Position numbers and translations under genes: made by a program. A model generated the notes under the pieces. It was not told where the DNA came from. It saw nothing but the letters and a program-made list of their open reading frames with translations, and made no database searches. 64,000 nucleotides of DNA, taken from JACADW01 sp963747985 (GTDB lineage Bacteria; Acidobacteriota; UBA6911). Shown piece by piece: positions 62,701-64,000 of the stretch. The DNA lies in NCBI GenBank assembly GCA_963747985.1, contig CAVVHG010000003.1, forward strand, positions 310,001-374,000, written 5' to 3'. The stretch's first letter is position 1, and every line of letters begins with the position of its first letter.

Positions 62701-62950
62701 CAGGCTGAAGATGGGCGAACCGCTTGCCCAGGCCGTGGTCGATGCCGGCGCGGTCCGATTCCGCCCGATGATGCTCACTGCGGCGGCTGTCGTCGTCGGA
62801 TCGGCCGTGATTCTCTTCGATCCGATCTTCCAGGGGCTGGCGATCTCACTGATGGCGGGAGAGGTTGCTTCCCTGCTGCTCAGCCGGATGACGGTGCCGG
62901 TGCTTTTCTACATCATGCGGGGACGCGAACTGCGGCGTGCGCAGGCCTGA
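59726..62950 (+). CDS. RND-family efflux pump permease
   Basis: This 1074-residue inner-membrane pump has 12 helices and two large periplasmic loops. The helix-4 pair of aspartates of the proton relay is present (SIGILVDDAIVVVENVVRHKR), as are LPREEEPQIIVPMIDIFVVMPGASAKEVE at the start and GFIAGAGIVVRNSIILVDF in helix 10. It is in the hydrophobe/amphiphile class, not the heavy-metal class, despite the ArsR-type regulator. The substrate is unknown. It is translationally coupled to the adaptor gene. Confidence 0.93.
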   Translation: MSTPQLAGKLAHAFINSKLTPLILIASIAMGTAAVVLLPREEEPQIIVPMIDIFVVMPGASAKEVETRVTKPMERLLWEIPGVEYIYSTSSPGMSMAIVRFYVGEDEEKSIVRLNQKMLANFDLIPPGASQPLIKPRSIDDVPFMSLTLWSTEMDGFQIRRAAAELRNKLQEIPDISATELIGGQRRELRVELDPLRLASYGLSTAQIRGMLQMENREAEAGTYAAGNQSVAVRLNGFLRSSDDLARLVVGVRNGAPVYLRDVAAVIDGPEEPKDYVFFEPGPSAAIKGIKLEGGAALPKTSIPAVTISLAKRKGKNAVVLAEEAEKRAEAFRALHLPSSLEMTVTRNYGETAAEKSNELLLHMMLAVLSVTLLIWLVLGFRESGVVAVAIPVTLALTLVVFLLYGYTLNRITLFALIFSIGILVDDAIVVVENVVRHKRMPQNRDRDFAEVAVEAVDEVGNPTILATFTVIAAILPMAMVRGLMGPYMRPIPIGASAAMVFSLLVAFVITPWASLRFLKKVGHGHETEQEDRSTRFYRLFMGKLLSRGTYQWGFLGLVCVLLLLAMSMVYFQAVVVKMLPFDNKSEFQVIIDMPEGTSLEETAAVTHELAASLHQIDEITDLETYVGTASPFNFNGLVRHYYMRRGDNVADIQVNLTPKGDRSDQSHAIAKRARGLLTPIAEKHGARIKVAEVPPGPPVLQTLVAEVYGPDYKRQIELAKEIRTSLEKTPGVVDVDWYVEDPQREMRFRIDRLKTSMAGVSIADIQQTVELGLRGAGAGIAHLPQEAEDVPVFIRLPLAARASVDALNRLRVVSASGQAVPLVELGSWEKSTREYSIYHKNLMPVVYVTADVAGREESPVYPILKLDQELRSKTLREGYHLETYTAQQPSSNDRLAMKWDGEWHITYEVFRDLGLAFAAVLVLIYILVVAWFQSFKTPLVIMAAIPFSLVGILPGHWALGAFFTATSMIGFIAGAGIVVRNSIILVDFIELRLKMGEPLAQAVVDAGAVRFRPMMLTAAAVVVGSAVILFDPIFQGLAISLMAGEVASLLLSRMTVPVLFYIMRGRELRRAQA

Positions 62951-63013
62951 GCGCCGATACTTGTTGTCCCCAGAGTGGTGTAATATTCGATCAGCATTCT
63001 CGGGAGGGTGGTT

Positions 63014-63205
63014 ATGAAGATGGAACGATGGATCCGGCTCATCGCCGGCAGCTTTGTCCTCGTCAGCCTGGGCCTCGCCCACTGGGTCAACCCCAACTGG
63101 CTTTGGTTTACTGCGTTCGTGGGCGCGAACCTTTTCCAGTCGGCGCTCACACGCTGGTGCCTCATGGAGAAGATTCTCGCCAGGCTCGGCATCGCAGAAA
63201 ATTAG
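63014..63205 (+). CDS. Small DUF2892-type membrane protein
   Basis: This 63-residue protein has two hydrophobic helices: ERWIRLIAGSFVLVSLGLAHWV and WLWFTAFVGANLFQSALTRWC. Their pattern and the ending LTRWCLMEKILARLGI are those of DUF2892 proteins, found alone or fused to rhodanese domains (YgaP). GGGAGG upstream of ATG 63014 supports expression. It lies 63 bases after the RND gene and may be the last gene of that operon. The role is unknown. Confidence 0.85.
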   Translation: MKMERWIRLIAGSFVLVSLGLAHWVNPNWLWFTAFVGANLFQSALTRWCLMEKILARLGIAEN

Positions 63206-63267
63206 ATCCGTCGACAGAGTGCCACCGCCGAGGCGCGAAGTGGGCTGTGGTCTGGAAATACACACAG

Positions 63268-63495
63268 ATGAGGCGGGCCTTCAGCCCTTGCATGGATTTC
63301 GTTTGCGCTATTCCTGGGGCGTTGCCCCAGGCTGTTATGATCCGCGCCTTCGGCGCTCTTGTTCGCTCTTCTGTATGGGCATTGACAATCTGCACCATTC
63401 AAAGAGGGCCGGAGGCCCGACCCATAGCAGCCTGGGGCGAAGCCCCAGGAGACTAAACGAGCGGGACAAGAAAGGGCTGTAAGCCCGTACCATAG
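63268..63495. repeat. Inverted-arm hairpin element, family B copy 3
   Basis: The left arm has GGGCCTTCAGCCC, CCTGGGGCGTTGCCCCAGG and GCGCCTTCGGCGC. The right arm has GGGCCGGAGGCCC, CCTGGGGCGAAGCCCCAGG and GGGCTGTAAGCCC, ending in GTACCATAG. It is the unamplified form of the element at 50994-51707. It fills the gap between the small membrane protein and transketolase. Confidence 0.8.
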
Positions 63496-63615
63496 GAGTG
63501 CGTGATCTGAGAGATTGATTGACCACCCGGGGGCCGCAAGCATCCGCGTTTACATCCGGAAGGAGTTGGGGTAGCTTTACTTCTTGCCACAAAACACACA
63601 CCTGACGGATGCAAA

Positions 63616-64000
63616 ATGACTACACAACTGAACCTGGATGAGCTCTGCGTCAATACGATTCGAACCCTGGCAATGGACGGTGTCCAGAAGGCAAAATCCG
63701 GGCATCCCGGCATGCCGATGGGGATGGCGGCCGCTGCCTTCGTGCTGTGGACCCGCATCCTTCGCCACAATCCTCGAGACCCGAAGTGGATAAACCGGGA
63801 CCGGTTCATACTCTCGGCAGGGCATGGGTCCATGCTCCTGTATTCCCTGCTCCATTTGACCGGATATGATCTCGCGCTAGACGACCTGCGGCGGTTCCGC
63901 CAATGGGGGAGCAAGACCCCCGGTCACCCGGAATACGGAGAAGTTCCCGGCGTCGAGGTGACGACCGGACCGCTCGGCCAGGGATTCGGTAACGGCGTCG
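63616..64000 (+). CDS. tkt: Transketolase, 5' part only
   Basis: The gene runs off the right edge. The first 128 residues read LNLDELCVNTIRTLAMDGVQ, KAKSGHPGMPMGMAAAAFVLW, NRDRFILSAGHGSMLLYSLLHLTGYDL and TPGHPEYGEVPGVEVTTGPLGQGFGNGV. These are the thiamine-diphosphate-binding N-domain of transketolase, with the conserved His residues in SGHPG, SAGHGS and TPGHPE. It moves two-carbon units in the pentose phosphate pathway. No strong ribosome-binding site is seen before ATG 63616, but similarity begins right there. Confidence 0.97.
   Translation, partial: MTTQLNLDELCVNTIRTLAMDGVQKAKSGHPGMPMGMAAAAFVLWTRILRHNPRDPKWINRDRFILSAGHGSMLLYSLLHLTGYDLALDDLRRFRQWGSKTPGHPEYGEVPGVEVTTGPLGQGFGNGV

Noticed and set aside
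1..64000. tRNA, rRNA, riboswitch and prophage genes
   Set aside because: I looked for cloverleaf ends with CCA-adjacent T loops (GTTCRANNC), rRNA landmarks and integrase or phage structural proteins on both strands and found none I could support.

Overview
This GC-rich 64 kb stretch of bacterial chromosome most likely comes from an acidobacterium. Two secreted proteins (3444-4526 and 48549-49526) carry the VWFA-related domain that is typical of Acidobacteriota. A menaquinone gene of the futalosine route (mqnA), many free-standing regulators and housekeeping genes, and abundant palindromic intergenic repeats fit the same origin. The window is mostly chromosomal core with repeat-filled gaps. 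I see no prophage, CRISPR array, tRNA or rRNA gene.

Layout. 1-4.5 kb: end of an amidase, a Crp/Fnr regulator, an OmpA-type envelope protein and a VWA protein. 4.7-8.9 kb: NtrC-type response regulator, HAMP histidine kinase and TPR lipoprotein in one operon (compare GlrR/GlrK/QseG), followed by a small secreted reading frame on the other strand. 9.1-16.4 kb: a 1697-residue phosphohistidine dikinase translationally coupled to a MaeB-type malic enzyme. 16.6-21.1 kb: a prepilin, then nuoM and nuoL on the minus strand. 21.5-30.6 kb: coaE, a sugar-nucleotide epimerase, an FG-GAP protein, then a tight minus-strand run CYTH - asnS - membrane glycosyltransferase-like - methyltransferase - folD - YVTN propeller. 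30.9-33.4 kb: ECF sigma factor, zinc-finger anti-sigma factor and a secreted coiled-coil protein. 33.7-42 kb: kinase-dCMP deaminase fusion, HD protein, NamZ-like protein, HNH protein, mqnA, dprA, topA and a glutaminyl-cyclase-like lipoprotein. 44.5-48.4 kb: EF-G paralogue, lgt and a RluD-type synthase. 48.5-56.4 kb: VWA protein, DUF362 protein, a selenoprotein glutaredoxin, thiI, GNAT, APC permease and macro-domain protein. 56.7-63.2 kb: an ArsR-controlled tripartite RND efflux operon and a small membrane protein. The window ends inside a transketolase gene.

Main points for a second look. (1) At 50749-50967 a glutaredoxin reads through an in-frame TGA exactly where the active-site Cys should be (T-U-P-Y-T), so it is probably a selenoprotein that ordinary gene calling misses. 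(2) Two families of long, hairpin-rich inverted-repeat elements lie between genes. One copy (55372-55780) has 17-bp terminal inverted repeats and a 9-bp flanking direct repeat, so it looks transposed. One copy of each family has been amplified internally into tandem arrays. (3) The 1697-residue dikinase has the phosphohistidine domain before a C-terminal ATP-grasp domain and no PEP/pyruvate barrel, an order known from glucan-water dikinases. Its partner malic enzyme has altered metal- and substrate-binding motifs. (4) A perfect 26-bp palindrome overlaps a consensus promoter in front of the arsR-RND operon.

nuoL and thiI, both well known genes, are each broken by one frameshift, and two reading frames near 8.3-8.9 kb show the same pattern. 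This may be residual sequencing or assembly error rather than real decay, so those joins need checking before biological conclusions are drawn.
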